From NCBI RefSeq assembly GCF_012935325.2, contig NZ_JABBYG020000018.1:1-64000 (forward strand): a DNA stretch of 64,000 bases, written 5' to 3'. The DNA comes from Paenibacillus sp. PL91 (GTDB lineage: Bacteria; Bacillota; Bacilli; Paenibacillales; Paenibacillaceae). The translations under genes and the position numbers were made by a program. Below are positions 44,945-54,125 of this stretch, in pieces; within the stretch, counting starts at the first letter, position 1, and each line of letters starts with the position of its first letter. The notes below the pieces were generated by a model, which did not search any database, was not told the DNA's origin, and saw only the letters and a program-made list of their open reading frames with translations.

Positions 44945-44985
44945 GCCCCCTCATAAACATATACGTATATGAAGGGGCTTTTCCC
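44945..44985 (+). terminator. Terminator of the CBM9-like gene
   Basis: GCCCCCTCATA (44945-44955) pairs with TATGAAGGGGC (44968-44978) except one position; T4 follows. Confidence 0.8.
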
Positions 44986-44994
44986 CCCTTAAAC

Positions 44995-45240
44995 TTACAA
45001 CGTATATACATCATAATCGAGATACTTATGATTGGTTTTGATCACACCCTCCACCTTAGCTAAGCCTGCGCTAGGCAGCGCGCTTTGATAGAAATGAAGG
45101 GTCGCATGACACGCCTGTCTCTTCCTTCACTTCCCGAATTGCTGCATCTTCAAAAGTTCCCCCCTCCTTCTGCTACCACCCGGAATCATCCCAATAAATT
45201 CATACCTTATCCCTTCCTTTTTGGAAAAATCGCTGGAATA
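44995..45240 (-). pseudogene. Decayed NUDIX hydrolase
   Basis: Read on the minus strand, three frames together give a Nudix protein: YEFIGMIPGG (about 45185-45170), then in another frame EGGTFEDAAIREVKEETGV, the Nudix-box core, and in a third frame LHFYQSALPSAGLAKVEGV to a TAA at 44995. At least two indels separate these, and the first Glu of the box appears as Gly. No intact frame remains. The upstream boundary is approximate. It converges on the CBM9-like gene and lies before the KinB-like gene. Confidence 0.72.
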
Positions 45241-45397
45241 TAACACGCATATATAGAATGAAAATAATTTCTTGAATCTCTCATTAGATTGTTGCGCAAA
45301 GCGGATCGTTAACACTAAAATTAGTAGAAGAAAGATTCCAAAGATGAATGGAATGACAGGATGTCGGGGTCTATCAGAAATGGTGGAGGGAATTATA

Positions 45398-46654
45398 TTG
45401 CATTATATCCAAAATGTTTTACTCCAATTATTGTTCGCCCTAACGCCATTTGTTCTGTATAACATCTACTACCATGACAAGCCAGTGAATTATTCGAAAA
45501 ATTTCATAACAATTACATGTACGCTGTGCCTTATTTTGTCGATGACCTTTCCTTCCAGCGTGCAGTCCGGATTTATTTTTGACATTCGTTATGTCATCAT
45601 GTTTTTTGGATTGGTGTTCGGCAGCATGTTCACAGGGCTTATCCTCTTAGTTGAATTTGTCATTTATCGTTTACTGATTGGTGGTGAGGGACTCGTTTCA
45701 GCTATGATTATTTTCATGATGACCTATACCCTGTCAATCGTGTTATCTACTCTTTACCGCAGCAGATCCGAATACCGAGGACTTATCACCTTCTTCGCTG
45801 GCATTTGCTTTTCCGTTATTCCAATCGGCATTTTGTTTTTAATGAAATTCAATTACTTAACCGAAAATTTACCCTTCCATCTCATCGTTATTTTTTCACA
45901 AAATTCGTTAGGCATTTGGTTATTAATTTCCCTCTTTAATAAGGCAGTTGCTGATAAGCAGCTGTACTTGAAATTTCTGCAAAAAGACAAAGTCGAAACG
46001 ATAGGCCATGTGGCTGCCTCGCTTGCGCATGAAGTCCGCAATCCGCTTACTGCAGTCTTAGGTTTTCTGAAATTAATACGACAAGACTCGATTTCAAAGG
46101 AAAAAAAACAATATTATATTGATATTTGCGTGGAAGAAATACAGAGGACAGAAGAGATTCTCTCTGAATATTTATCCATCGCTAAACCCATTGATCCCAC
46201 TTATGAGGAAATTGATCTAGAGCGGCAGCTGCTCTCCGTTATAGAAATTATGACTCCGTATGCAAGAATGAATGACGTCACGTTAGAGATACACAATAAG
46301 GGGCAATCCCTTCACATCTCTGCGAATTCAAAAGAAATCAATCAATTATTTATTAATTTTATAAAAAACGCGATTGAAGCTTGTACTTCAGTAACGAGAG
46401 GAAAAGTTATCATTCGAATGGACTTCGAATCCCTCTTAGCAAAGGTAATCATCCACGATAATGGGATTGGAATGAGCAATGAGCAGCTCGATAAGCTGGG
46501 AACCATTTATTTTTCGTCGAAAAATAGAGGAACTGGGCTAGGACTAACGTATTCCTATCAATTAATCCGGTCGATGAACGGCTCGGTCTCTGTAAGAAGC
46601 GAACAGGGAAAAGGGACTGAATTTATCATTACGCTCCCTGTATCTACTGCATGA
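45398..46654 (+). CDS. Membrane histidine kinase, KinB/5TM-LYT type
   Basis: A 418-residue sensor kinase. Six or so N-terminal membrane helices (about 1-190) form a 5TMR-LYT-like sensor without extracellular loop domain. Then HisKA with ASLAHEVRNPLTAV (phospho-His in the AHEVRNP box) and an ATPase domain with NAIEAC, DNGIGM, GTGLGLTYSYQLI. KinB and similar kinases feed the sporulation phosphorelay; no response regulator is adjacent, agreeing with that. TTG at 45398 is chosen since GTGGAGG lies eight bases upstream. Sporulation role is inference. Confidence 0.88.
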   Translation: MHYIQNVLLQLLFALTPFVLYNIYYHDKPVNYSKNFITITCTLCLILSMTFPSSVQSGFIFDIRYVIMFFGLVFGSMFTGLILLVEFVIYRLLIGGEGLVSAMIIFMMTYTLSIVLSTLYRSRSEYRGLITFFAGICFSVIPIGILFLMKFNYLTENLPFHLIVIFSQNSLGIWLLISLFNKAVADKQLYLKFLQKDKVETIGHVAASLAHEVRNPLTAVLGFLKLIRQDSISKEKKQYYIDICVEEIQRTEEILSEYLSIAKPIDPTYEEIDLERQLLSVIEIMTPYARMNDVTLEIHNKGQSLHISANSKEINQLFINFIKNAIEACTSVTRGKVIIRMDFESLLAKVIIHDNGIGMSNEQLDKLGTIYFSSKNRGTGLGLTYSYQLIRSMNGSVSVRSEQGKGTEFIITLPVSTA

Positions 46655-46722
46655 CCCGTAATTATACTCGGAATCAAGCGCATCAATTTTAGAGAAGTTA
46701 TCCATGTTCATTAAAGCTCAAT

Positions 46723-46762
46723 AATAGAGCAGGCTGCCATCGTCGGCGGCCTGCTCTATTAT
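46723..46762. terminator. Bidirectional terminator
   Basis: Perfect 12-bp AATAGAGCAGGC (46723-46734) / GCCTGCTCTATT (46749-46760) between the convergent kinase and DUF2935 genes. Confidence 0.88.
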
Positions 46763-46766
46763 TTCC

Positions 46767-47594
46767 TTAGTGGTGATCATGCAGCAATGAATTTTGGGTT
46801 ACCCTTTTGCCCAACAAGGCAGATTCGAACATATCGATAATTTCTAAAAACCGTTCCGCTTCCCGGAACACATGGTCGGCCAGCAAAGGATGTATAATAC
46901 TTTTTATTTTGCATGCCTCGATCAAAGTCTGAGCTGTTTTCTTAAAATCTCGAAGCGATTTTACGGAAACCCTATTTTGATCCAAAAACTGTCCTAATAA
47001 AGGGACGGTTTGAGATTGCGGACGCATAGAATCTAAATCTTGGGCTTGGAACAACAGCTGATCAAAATCATGGCTAAATTCATTCGCCTGATCAATTAAT
47101 TTGCGTTCAGATGGATCAAGTAAATGACTAATGAACTTTGCGTGATCCGCCATGATTTTTAAGAAAAACACATTTTCATCGATGATGGCATCGGGCAATG
47201 GCTCTAAAATACCTTGATTAAGATCTGCTAATCGGTTTCTAAAGTAATTTGCTTCCCTGCTTACATGATCAACTAGTAGAGGGAAATTATTTTGTCCGGG
47301 AAGCTTACAGGTTAGAATTAAACCTAAAACTTTTCTTTTAAACGCCCAAATATAGCTTACTGCGGTATGAACCTCCGTATTAAACTGCATGATTTCTCTA
47401 GGATCAGCATCCAGTCTGTAAGATATCGCTCGTTGTTCGATGTTCTCAAAAATGGCATAAAATTGATTAGCTTCATCAATGAGCTGTTTGTCTTCCGCCC
47501 TAAAACCAAGCCTTAGAAATAAGGAATGCTCCTTCATAATCCGTGCCCAAAAACGCACTTCATCCAAAGAACGGGCAACAAACAAATCCGACAT
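46767..47594 (-). CDS. DUF2935 four-helix protein
   Basis: A 275-residue protein with two repeats of a ferritin-like helical domain. The first (about 5-130) has FWARIMKEHSLFLRLG and DHVSREANYFRNRL; the second (about 135-265) has FFLKIMADHAKFISHLLDPS and DHVFREAERFLE. The repeated Glu/His pairs suggest a metal site. Found mostly in spore-forming Bacillota; the function is not established. Single gene behind AGGAGG. Confidence 0.88.
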   Translation of the reverse strand: MSDLFVARSLDEVRFWARIMKEHSLFLRLGFRAEDKQLIDEANQFYAIFENIEQRAISYRLDADPREIMQFNTEVHTAVSYIWAFKRKVLGLILTCKLPGQNNFPLLVDHVSREANYFRNRLADLNQGILEPLPDAIIDENVFFLKIMADHAKFISHLLDPSERKLIDQANEFSHDFDQLLFQAQDLDSMRPQSQTVPLLGQFLDQNRVSVKSLRDFKKTAQTLIEACKIKSIIHPLLADHVFREAERFLEIIDMFESALLGKRVTQNSLLHDHH

Positions 47595-47840
47595 GCATTC
47601 ACCTCCTCATTTATGTTCACTTAAATACTGTATTAATTAGAGGCATTTTTATGTATGTCCATCTTTTAAAAATTACTAATGTGAATGAAGTGAAAAAGAT
47701 TAAACTTCGATGGTAATGTATTTTTCAAATACAAGCTAATTCCTTGACTAAAACATGATGAACCTTACCATTTGCTTGAATGTTGTAAGCTTGAAGAGTA
47801 AATCAAAAAACGAAGAAGGACACGGAAAGGGGATACAATC

Positions 47841-48381
47841 ATGAATCAAGCGAAGCCTTTAAAGGAATATTTGGAGGAAAGCAATACGAAACGAATTGAC
47901 GCGATCGCCAGTTACATTGAAGCGCATGTCACTTCGAACTGGCAATTTGTATTTTCACATCATCAAGATAAATTGCAGAAGGCTTATAAGGAAGCAGGCG
48001 ATATGGCATACGGAACCTATTTAAACCTGTTGTTCTTGCCCATTCACAAACAGCTTAAGGAGGCCGGCTTACGCCCGGAACCTAGATTTCCAGGTGAGTT
48101 TGATATTTCTAGGGAATGGGGAAACGAGGAAGAAAACGACCAGCAGCGTTGGATGTGGAGTACCGTTTATTCACCGAATGATGAGCCCCTAGGCACCATA
48201 GTCACCATCGTGTATCACGATCACACGATTGCGCGTTCCGCGCCAGCCTCGAATTATCGCTTTAATCGAAACTGGAAAGGACAACGTTGTCGCTGCTCTT
48301 TCCCTCCTATCGTCTGACTTCGAGCAAGCACTCGAATTTACGGAAGAATACGCGGAATACCTTCGAAGTCAGCAGGAATAG
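47841..48381 (+). pseudogene. Hypothetical protein gene with a late frameshift
   Basis: The frame starting at 47841 (AAAGGGG upstream) codes about 133 good residues to IVYHDHTIA, then reads an odd, Cys/Pro-rich tail to a stop at 48315. The next frame supplies a clean continuation, RQPRIIALIETGKDNVVAAL to TAG at 48379-48381. A single-base indel near 48235-48255 would join them into about 180 residues. The protein is soluble and not recognised. It could also be a sequencing error. The extended 3' end overlaps the convergent SRPBCC gene. Confidence 0.65.
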
Positions 48382-48901
48382 GAAGGGAATATAGCATTCC
48401 CTTCCTTCGTTCGTTCGCAAAAGTATCATGACCTTTATTCACCTTTACATGGGCGTCTGGAGCCTTGTCCGATACGAGGTTCAAGACGATGCCATGCTCG
48501 AGAAGCGCCTTTAGCCCGCAAAGTACAATCGTAAATCCTTCGGTTGAATCTAAAGCTTGCTTTACGATGCCATCTCCATCACCTTGAAATCCGGAGTTCG
48601 TAATCGTAACAAACGTTTCGTTCTCGGCCCGAGGAGTAAAAAGCCACTCGACGGTGGTGCCAAAATCGATGAGGATGCGCCTATTTTCAATGATTTCCTT
48701 TACCATAACCTCTGCGGAAGCACCATACATCGCCCAGTCCCACTGAACACGTTTTCCCGCTTCTAATTTGCCGCTGCTTTTGGTGAACCAAAATTTCGTA
48801 GTTATCGCAGGGTCGACAAAAGCCTGAAAAACGTCAGCAATTGGCTTTCGAATAAGCATTTCTGTTTTTGCAATGGGTTCCTCATTTAGAATTGCCATCA
48901 T
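48338..48901 (-). CDS. SRPBCC-family protein (AHSA1-like)
   Basis: A 187-residue START/Bet v1-like protein: IRKPIADVFQAFVDPAITTK, WDWAMYGASAEVMVKEI and the C-terminal helix GFTIVLCGLKALLEHG are typical. Most relatives end soon after the LVSDKAPDA segment. Here the frame runs some 30 residues further, straight through a perfect hairpin (48381-48405) that looks like the terminator of both convergent genes, so the normal stop has probably been lost by a small indel near 48435. Core should still fold. Ligand unknown. Confidence 0.8.
   Translation of the reverse strand: MMAILNEEPIAKTEMLIRKPIADVFQAFVDPAITTKFWFTKSSGKLEAGKRVQWDWAMYGASAEVMVKEIIENRRILIDFGTTVEWLFTPRAENETFVTITNSGFQGDGDGIVKQALDSTEGFTIVLCGLKALLEHGIVLNLVSDKAPDAHVKVNKGHDTFANERRKGMLYSLPIPADFEGIPRILP
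48381..48405. terminator. Hairpin inside the SRPBCC reading frame
   Basis: GGAAGGGAAT (48381-48390) and ATTCCCTTCC (48396-48405), five-base loop. Directly after the TAG of the frameshifted plus-strand gene, so most likely the shared terminator of the convergent pair. Confidence 0.6.
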
Positions 48902-49166
48902 GATTACTCCCTTTCAACATCCCATATTTTTTATATCATAGCATATATCTTTTTTTTTATTTTGTAGTCAATGGCTTTTGTCTGTTCTCATTTCTGAGAA
49001 AACATTGCGAAGCTGCGATGCAACTGCTGCAATGTCGAATTTTGCGAGATTTTACAAGATAGATACAAGTTGATCATATCCCTGAGGCATCTTTTTTTTA
49101 CAATAGCGAAGTGGTTCTGATAAGTCATCAGCCGTTGAACTAAAGGAAAAGGAGAATGCTTAAAAC

Positions 49167-49979
49167 ATGAGGACTTTTAGCGTGAGGAAACTTACTATGG
49201 GTATGATTTTAATTTTTCTTATCTTAATATCTGCTTGCAGCAATGTGCCTAGCAACAATTACCAAATAACTGTAAAGGACGTAGATCCATATCCAGAAAC
49301 CTCTTTATCCATAATTAAGAAACCATCGGATACGACTGGCGCTAACGAAAAAACCATTTATTTAACCTTTGATGATGGCCCGTCTTCAGCTACTCCAGAT
49401 ATCTTAAATACTTTGAAGCTATTTGATGCCAAAGCCACATTTTTTATGTTGGAGCCTAAAATGCTGGAGTCACCGGATATCGTAAAACGGATTGTGGAAG
49501 AAGGACATGCTGTTGCCTTGCACGGTGTAACCCATAACAAGCATCGGTTTTACCTTTCCGAGCAAATGGCACTTGATGAAATGAATCAAGCTCAAAAAAC
49601 ACTAGCAGAAATTACCGGCATAACATCTAATATTATCCGAACGCCTTACGGCAGCATACCCTATTTGACTGATTCATTCAGAAAAGTATTAGACGACAAT
49701 GGCTACAAGCTGTGGGATTGGAATGTTGACAGCAGTGACTGGTCTTCATCAAATGAAGATTTTATCCATTCTACGATCAGTCAAATTAAGAGCCTGGAAA
49801 AAGGAAAGGTGACTCCTATTGTGCTTATGCATGACCGATCAGAAACGGCCGCGCATTTAATCAACCTTCTAACTTATTTACATAAAGGAGGATTTGTAAC
49901 AAAAACAATTGACGCCGACCTAGAGCCTTACCATTTTAGCTGCTATGATCGTTGTAAACGAATAGGTATCGAAAGCTAG
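49167..49979 (+). CDS. Polysaccharide deacetylase lipoprotein
   Basis: A 270-residue NodB-fold esterase, lipid-anchored through lipobox LISAC (Cys24). Motif 1 TFDDGP near 67-72 gives the metal-binding and catalytic aspartates, motif 2 HGVTH the histidine ligands, motif 3 RTPYG, and later DWNVDSSDW and VLMHD. Such enzymes remove acetyl groups from peptidoglycan or chitin-like sugars. AAGGAGA is eleven bases before the ATG. Adjacent nagA fits amino-sugar handling, though they are convergent. Confidence 0.92.
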   Translation: MRTFSVRKLTMGMILIFLILISACSNVPSNNYQITVKDVDPYPETSLSIIKKPSDTTGANEKTIYLTFDDGPSSATPDILNTLKLFDAKATFFMLEPKMLESPDIVKRIVEEGHAVALHGVTHNKHRFYLSEQMALDEMNQAQKTLAEITGITSNIIRTPYGSIPYLTDSFRKVLDDNGYKLWDWNVDSSDWSSSNEDFIHSTISQIKSLEKGKVTPIVLMHDRSETAAHLINLLTYLHKGGFVTKTIDADLEPYHFSCYDRCKRIGIES

Positions 49980-50038
49980 CCATTTTGTTTGAAAATGGTC
50001 TGAACAGGCTGGTCTGCTATCCTTTTGTGTAAATGCTT

Positions 50039-50074
50039 TTTGATGCTTTCTTCCCTAGGGGAGAAAGCATCAAA
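50039..50074. terminator. Long hairpin between convergent deacetylase and nagA
   Basis: TTTGATGCTTTCTTCCC (50039-50055) pairs with 50058-50074 at 16 of 17 positions, two-base loop. No good U-run on either strand, but its position between converging genes suggests termination. Confidence 0.65.
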
Positions 50075-50117
50075 GCGTTTGTACAAGGTATTTTACAAAC
50101 CCATGAACTTCGTTCAC

Positions 50118-51260
50118 TCATAGAATTTGACCACCTACCATCGTCCATAGCACCTGAAATTCATCATCCAACAGGACCAAGTCGGCATCGAAACCAGTTG
50201 AAATTTCTCCCTTTTGTTGAAATCCAAGAATATTGGCCGGCGTTGTTGAAGCCATCTGTACGGCATCAATCAAGGATATTCCGATTTCGACTGTATAACG
50301 CAACGCCTCATTCATAGTAACTGTACTGGAGGCTAATGTTCCATCCTCTAGTCTGGCAATGCCATCGGCTACCGTGACAGGATGTCCGCCAAATATATAG
50401 TTTCCATCACCCATGCCCATTGCTTGTAATGCATCTGTGATTAAGACCATTCCTTCTGGTCCTTTCAATGTATGCATCAATCGAATGATAGCAGGGTGTA
50501 GATGGACATTATCCACAATAGCTTGAAGACTCACATGCTTCTCTTCGAAAGCAGCCACAATCAGACCCGGGTCTCGATGATGAATCGGTCGCATGCCATT
50601 AAAACAATGTGTAACATGGCTTGCACCAGCTGTAAAAGCTTGTTTGGCCTCCTCATATGTGGCATCGGAGTGAGCGATCGCTATCACTACACCTTTTTCT
50701 TTCAAAAATGAAATTAAGTCCATACCTCCCGGTAACTCAGGAGCAATCGTAACCATCTTAATGAGTGAACCTGCTTCCTGAAAAATCATCTTCATTTCTT
50801 CTAGGTTGGGATGCCGCAAATACTTTTCATTCTGCATTCCTTTTCGCTTCGGGTTCAGATAAGGTCCCTCTAGGTGAATCCCTGCAATCTTTGCTCCCGC
50901 CTCTTGTCCTATTGCACGCTTGACACTACGAATCATTTCTAGAAGATCCTCCATCGTAGAACTAACCGATGTTGCCAGAAATGAGGTGCATCCTGATGAT
51001 GCACAAGCACGTGAAACTTCTTGAATACTCTCTTCAGTACCGTCCATCATATCAAAACCATTGGCTCCGTGAATATGAACATCTATCATTCCGGGTACTA
51101 ACAAATGCCCTCTCCCATCGATTCGTTCATGCTCTTCACCTAGAATAGGAAGATCGCCAGTGTCTATCCTCATAATTTTCCCTTCAGAAATCCAAACATT
51201 GGCTGATGAGACGATTTTGTTATGAAGCACCACTTGTACATTATGCAAAATATGATACAT
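50118..51260 (-). CDS. nagA: N-acetylglucosamine-6-phosphate deacetylase
   Basis: A 380-residue amidohydrolase that removes acetate from GlcNAc-6-phosphate. Metal and substrate motifs are present in order: IDVHIHGANG, IHLEGPYLNPKRKG, AHSDATYEEA, HCFNGMRPIHHRDPG and LITDALQAMG with the catalytic Asp. Follows the DeoR-type regulator by 39 bases in the same direction, so forms a two-gene operon; nagB is not in the window. Part of amino-sugar recycling. Confidence 0.95.
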   Translation of the reverse strand: MYHILHNVQVVLHNKIVSSANVWISEGKIMRIDTGDLPILGEEHERIDGRGHLLVPGMIDVHIHGANGFDMMDGTEESIQEVSRACASSGCTSFLATSVSSTMEDLLEMIRSVKRAIGQEAGAKIAGIHLEGPYLNPKRKGMQNEKYLRHPNLEEMKMIFQEAGSLIKMVTIAPELPGGMDLISFLKEKGVVIAIAHSDATYEEAKQAFTAGASHVTHCFNGMRPIHHRDPGLIVAAFEEKHVSLQAIVDNVHLHPAIIRLMHTLKGPEGMVLITDALQAMGMGDGNYIFGGHPVTVADGIARLEDGTLASSTVTMNEALRYTVEIGISLIDAVQMASTTPANILGFQQKGEISTGFDADLVLLDDEFQVLWTMVGGQIL

Positions 51261-51299
51261 AAATAGCCTCCTTATCTGGTTATCAACTTTCGATCGAAA

Positions 51300-52067
51300 C
51301 TATTCATTTTCTTCTTCGCACTCGATAACAGTGATGTTCTTCTGATCTAGAACTTCTCTTATCTCACTCGGGATTTCTTGATTTGTAATTATGATGTCAA
51401 CGAAATCAAAGTCTAGCCGATAAAATGATTTGCCAACAAATTTTGTGTGATCGGCTACTACGATAACTTGATCTGATCTACGTGCCATTTCTCTCTTTAC
51501 CCGAGCGTCTTCTTCATAGGGATAATAGAGTCCATCGGTCCGGATCGCCGCTGCTCCAATAAATGCTTTGTCGGCACGAATTTCACTAAGTTTATCTATA
51601 ATGGAAGAGCCATATAAAAGACGGTGCTTTACATTCAAGTAACCGCCGAGCACATATATTTGAAGATCCTCTCGATTCGATAAGGTCGCTACATTATCAA
51701 TCGAGTGCGTGACAACCGTAATATGTTTTGCGCTAATTTGTTCTGCGACAAATTGCACAGTGGTTGATACGTCTAAAATCACTGTCTCATGATCTTGGAT
51801 AAGTTTTGCACCGGACTTCCCTATTCGCTTCTTGCTCTCGGATTCATCGATCAAACGATCCTGATAGGATAATATTTCTTTCTGCAGCTCAGGTAGAGAT
51901 AGCCCCCCGTGTGTTCGAATCACAACCCCTTCTTGTACTAATCTAACGATATCCCTTCGTGCAGTATCCCTGGATACATCAAATTGCGTACAAATGTCCA
52001 TAACGCTCATCGATTGGTGTTGTTTCAAGTATTCGAGTATTTTTAACAGTCTTTCCTCTTGATACAC
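51300..52067 (-). CDS. DeoR/GlpR-family regulator of the nagA operon
   Basis: A 255-residue regulator: winged helix 6-57 (MSVMDICTQFDVSRDTARRD), then the sugar-phosphate isomerase-like sensor domain (DVSTTVQFVAEQI, GAAAIRTDGLYY, ADHTKFVGKSFYRL). Ligand is likely an amino-sugar phosphate. TTG/GTG not needed: starts ATG behind GGAGGTG. Autoregulation is suggested by paired 13-bp repeats in its promoter. It replaces the GntR-type NagR common in Bacillus. Confidence 0.9.
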   Translation of the reverse strand: MYQEERLLKILEYLKQHQSMSVMDICTQFDVSRDTARRDIVRLVQEGVVIRTHGGLSLPELQKEILSYQDRLIDESESKKRIGKSGAKLIQDHETVILDVSTTVQFVAEQISAKHITVVTHSIDNVATLSNREDLQIYVLGGYLNVKHRLLYGSSIIDKLSEIRADKAFIGAAAIRTDGLYYPYEEDARVKREMARRSDQVIVVADHTKFVGKSFYRLDFDFVDIIITNQEIPSEIREVLDQKNITVIECEEENE

Positions 52068-52084
52068 AATACTCCACCTCCCAT

Positions 52085-52150
52085 TAAGTAAGTATAAATG
52101 ATTTTTTAAGTAATTTAAAGTATTTATAAAATTAAACTAAGTAAGTATAA
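52085..52150 (-). promoter_or_regulatory. Twin 13-bp operator repeats
   Basis: TAAGTAAGTATAA occurs exactly at 52085-52097 and 52138-52150, 53 bases apart (five helical turns). A degenerate copy lies between (TTAAGTAATTTAA). DeoR-family proteins often use such repeats with looping. Confidence 0.65.
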
Positions 52151-52257
52151 GTATGCATTCAAAACAGATCAAAAAATCAATTATTTGAACAATCGCGACC
52201 ACTTAACCGATTTCCGGAAATTTCACCACGGTATAAAGGCTATACCCGTCGACAGGT

Positions 52258-52277
52258 AAAAAGGCAGCCTATGGGGG
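52258..52277. other. Left half of an interrupted terminator, with target duplication
   Basis: AAAAAGGCAG (52258-52267) plus CCTATGGGGG (52268-52277), the 10-bp target duplication. The other half, CCTATGGGGG then CTGCCTTTTT, is at 57307-57326. Joined, they make a terminator hairpin that would have served the Sm-like gene ending at 57388. Confidence 0.8.
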
Positions 52278-52316
52278 CAATGTCATTAAGTTAAGGCGCA
52301 GGGCCAAATATCAAGA

Positions 52317-52357
52317 AAAAGAGCAGGTTATCGAAAAGATAACCTGCTCTTTTTTTG
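52317..52357 (+). terminator. Read-in terminator at the left end of the IS
   Basis: AAGAGCAGGTTATC pairs with GATAACCTGCTCTT around GAAAA, followed by T7. It shields the transposase gene from outside transcription, as is usual for this group. Confidence 0.85.
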
Positions 52358-52435
52358 CAAGAAAAGAGAAAAAGGACTTGACAAGCAGTTGGAAATGTGA
52401 GGCGAAGCCCTTTGAAAAACGAGGAGGTTACGCCA

Positions 52436-53757
52436 TTGAATGAGTACGCGTATGCGCTAAAACAAACGCTGACATCCCTCATACGAGAAATGTCAGCGGC
52501 ACCAGCCCCTTATGTCAAAAACCCTAACAAAGATTTTACCCGCAAGAAAAAGCTGCCCTTTGAAACGGTTATGCAACTCCTAATCTCCATGATCGGCAAC
52601 AGCATTTATAAGGAACTCTTGGAATCGCAGGGCTATGACGTAAACACCGCCACCACGTCCGCTTTTGTTCAACAGAGGAATAAAATCAAGCCGTCTGCTG
52701 TGGAATTCTTGTTTCACGAATTTACGCAATCGTATACGGATTTCAAGGGCTACCGAGGATATCGATTACTTGCCATTGACGGTTCAGATTTGCACATCGC
52801 AACGGACTCTGCGGACACGGACACATATTTTCAAAGTCAATCGAACACGAAAGGCTATAATCTTCTGCATTTGAACGCAGTCTATGACTTGTGCAACAGT
52901 CTTTACGTTGATGCCATCGTTCAACCTCGAAGGCTGTGGAACGAGGGAAGGGCACTGGCAGATATGGTTGACCGTTCCCCCATCACAGGCAAAACCATTG
53001 TGATCAGTGATCGAGGTTACGAAAGTTACAACAATTTCGCGCATATTGAACGCAAAGGATGGAATTACGTCATACGGGTAAAGGATTTGGATTCCAATGG
53101 TATTCTTTCGGGCTTGCGTTTGCCCTCTAGCGGAGAGTTCGATCGTGACTTTCATCTGACGCTCACCAAAAAACAAACCAAAGAGATCAAGGCTCATCCC
53201 GAGATTTACAAGTTCGTCCCTTCCACTTCTACCTTTGATTTTTGGATTTGCAAGAGAACTTGTTTTACCCGATTTCCTTTCGGGTTGTTCGTTTCGTCCT
53301 GCCGAGTGGCGCTTATGAAACCGTCATTACGAATCTTTCCGCCGCTGATTTCCCACCCGATGAAATCAATTCTATTTATAACATGCGATGGGGTATTGAA
53401 ACCTCTTTCAGGGCATTAAAATATACCGTCGGTCTGACGAATTTTCACGCAAAGAGACAAGAGTCCATCATCCAAGAGGTATTCGCAAGAATGATCATGT
53501 ACAATTTCGCTGAAATGATTACCTCGCACGTAGTCATTTCTCAAATGGATAAACGACACCCATACCAAGTCAACTTCACGGTCGCCGTTCACGTTTGTAG
53601 ACATTTCCTGCGCTCACGGGACGATGAACCCCCGCCCGATGTTGAAGCGCTGATTCGCAAAAACATTTTGCCGATTCGACCCATTCGCCAAGGGCAGAAG
53701 AATGCGCGCAAAATCCGCTGTAAATCAGCTGTTAGCTTCGTCTACAGAGTAGCATAA
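52436..53757 (+). pseudogene. IS4-family transposase, frameshifted
   Basis: TTG at 52436 behind GAGGAGG starts a DDE transposase. First frame: N-terminal region, first Asp in YRLLAIDGSDLHI, second in IVISDRGYES. It is then lost near 53238 at a T5 run; the following frame resumes at DLQENLFYPISFRVVRF and carries the IS4 signature region (YNMRWGIETSFRALKY, with the catalytic Glu) to 53757. The total length lacks one base for an intact frame, so a one-base deletion is the simplest reading. A programmed shift is not usual in this family. Confidence 0.85.
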
Positions 53758-53868
53758 TTCGTTTCCAATGAACATTTTTTTAAGTGGATATTACATCCGC
53801 TTGTTTGCTGTGCGCTGTTTTCCTTGCTAGCAACAAAAAAAGGGTATTCGGATTTTGTGGTGGAATGA

Positions 53869-54125
53869 GCGAAATCCACAATCCAACATTTCAAGAAAAT
53901 GGTTACAGGAAATATGGTTTTCTAAACGGAAAAGAAGATTGAATGCCTATTGAAAACGTGTCGGAGGAACAAGGACATGAATAGTTAATGAACAAGAACT
54001 TGCACGCACTACTGTCCCTACTCATCTGCAATAAGAGGCCAGTTAGCACAGCGGAAGCTGCCGATTGTTGTCGGCAGCTTCGAAGTATAGTTTCACGCCT
54101 CGACACCGAGAGAGTCGATGAGCGT
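53869..54125. other. Non-coding left arm of the nested element
   Basis: No supported gene. An 11-bp hairpin, GAAGCTGCCGA (54054-54064) / TCGGCAGCTTC (54071-54081), lies past the stop of the minus-strand SDR gene and may be its terminator although U-residues are lacking. Confidence 0.5.
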
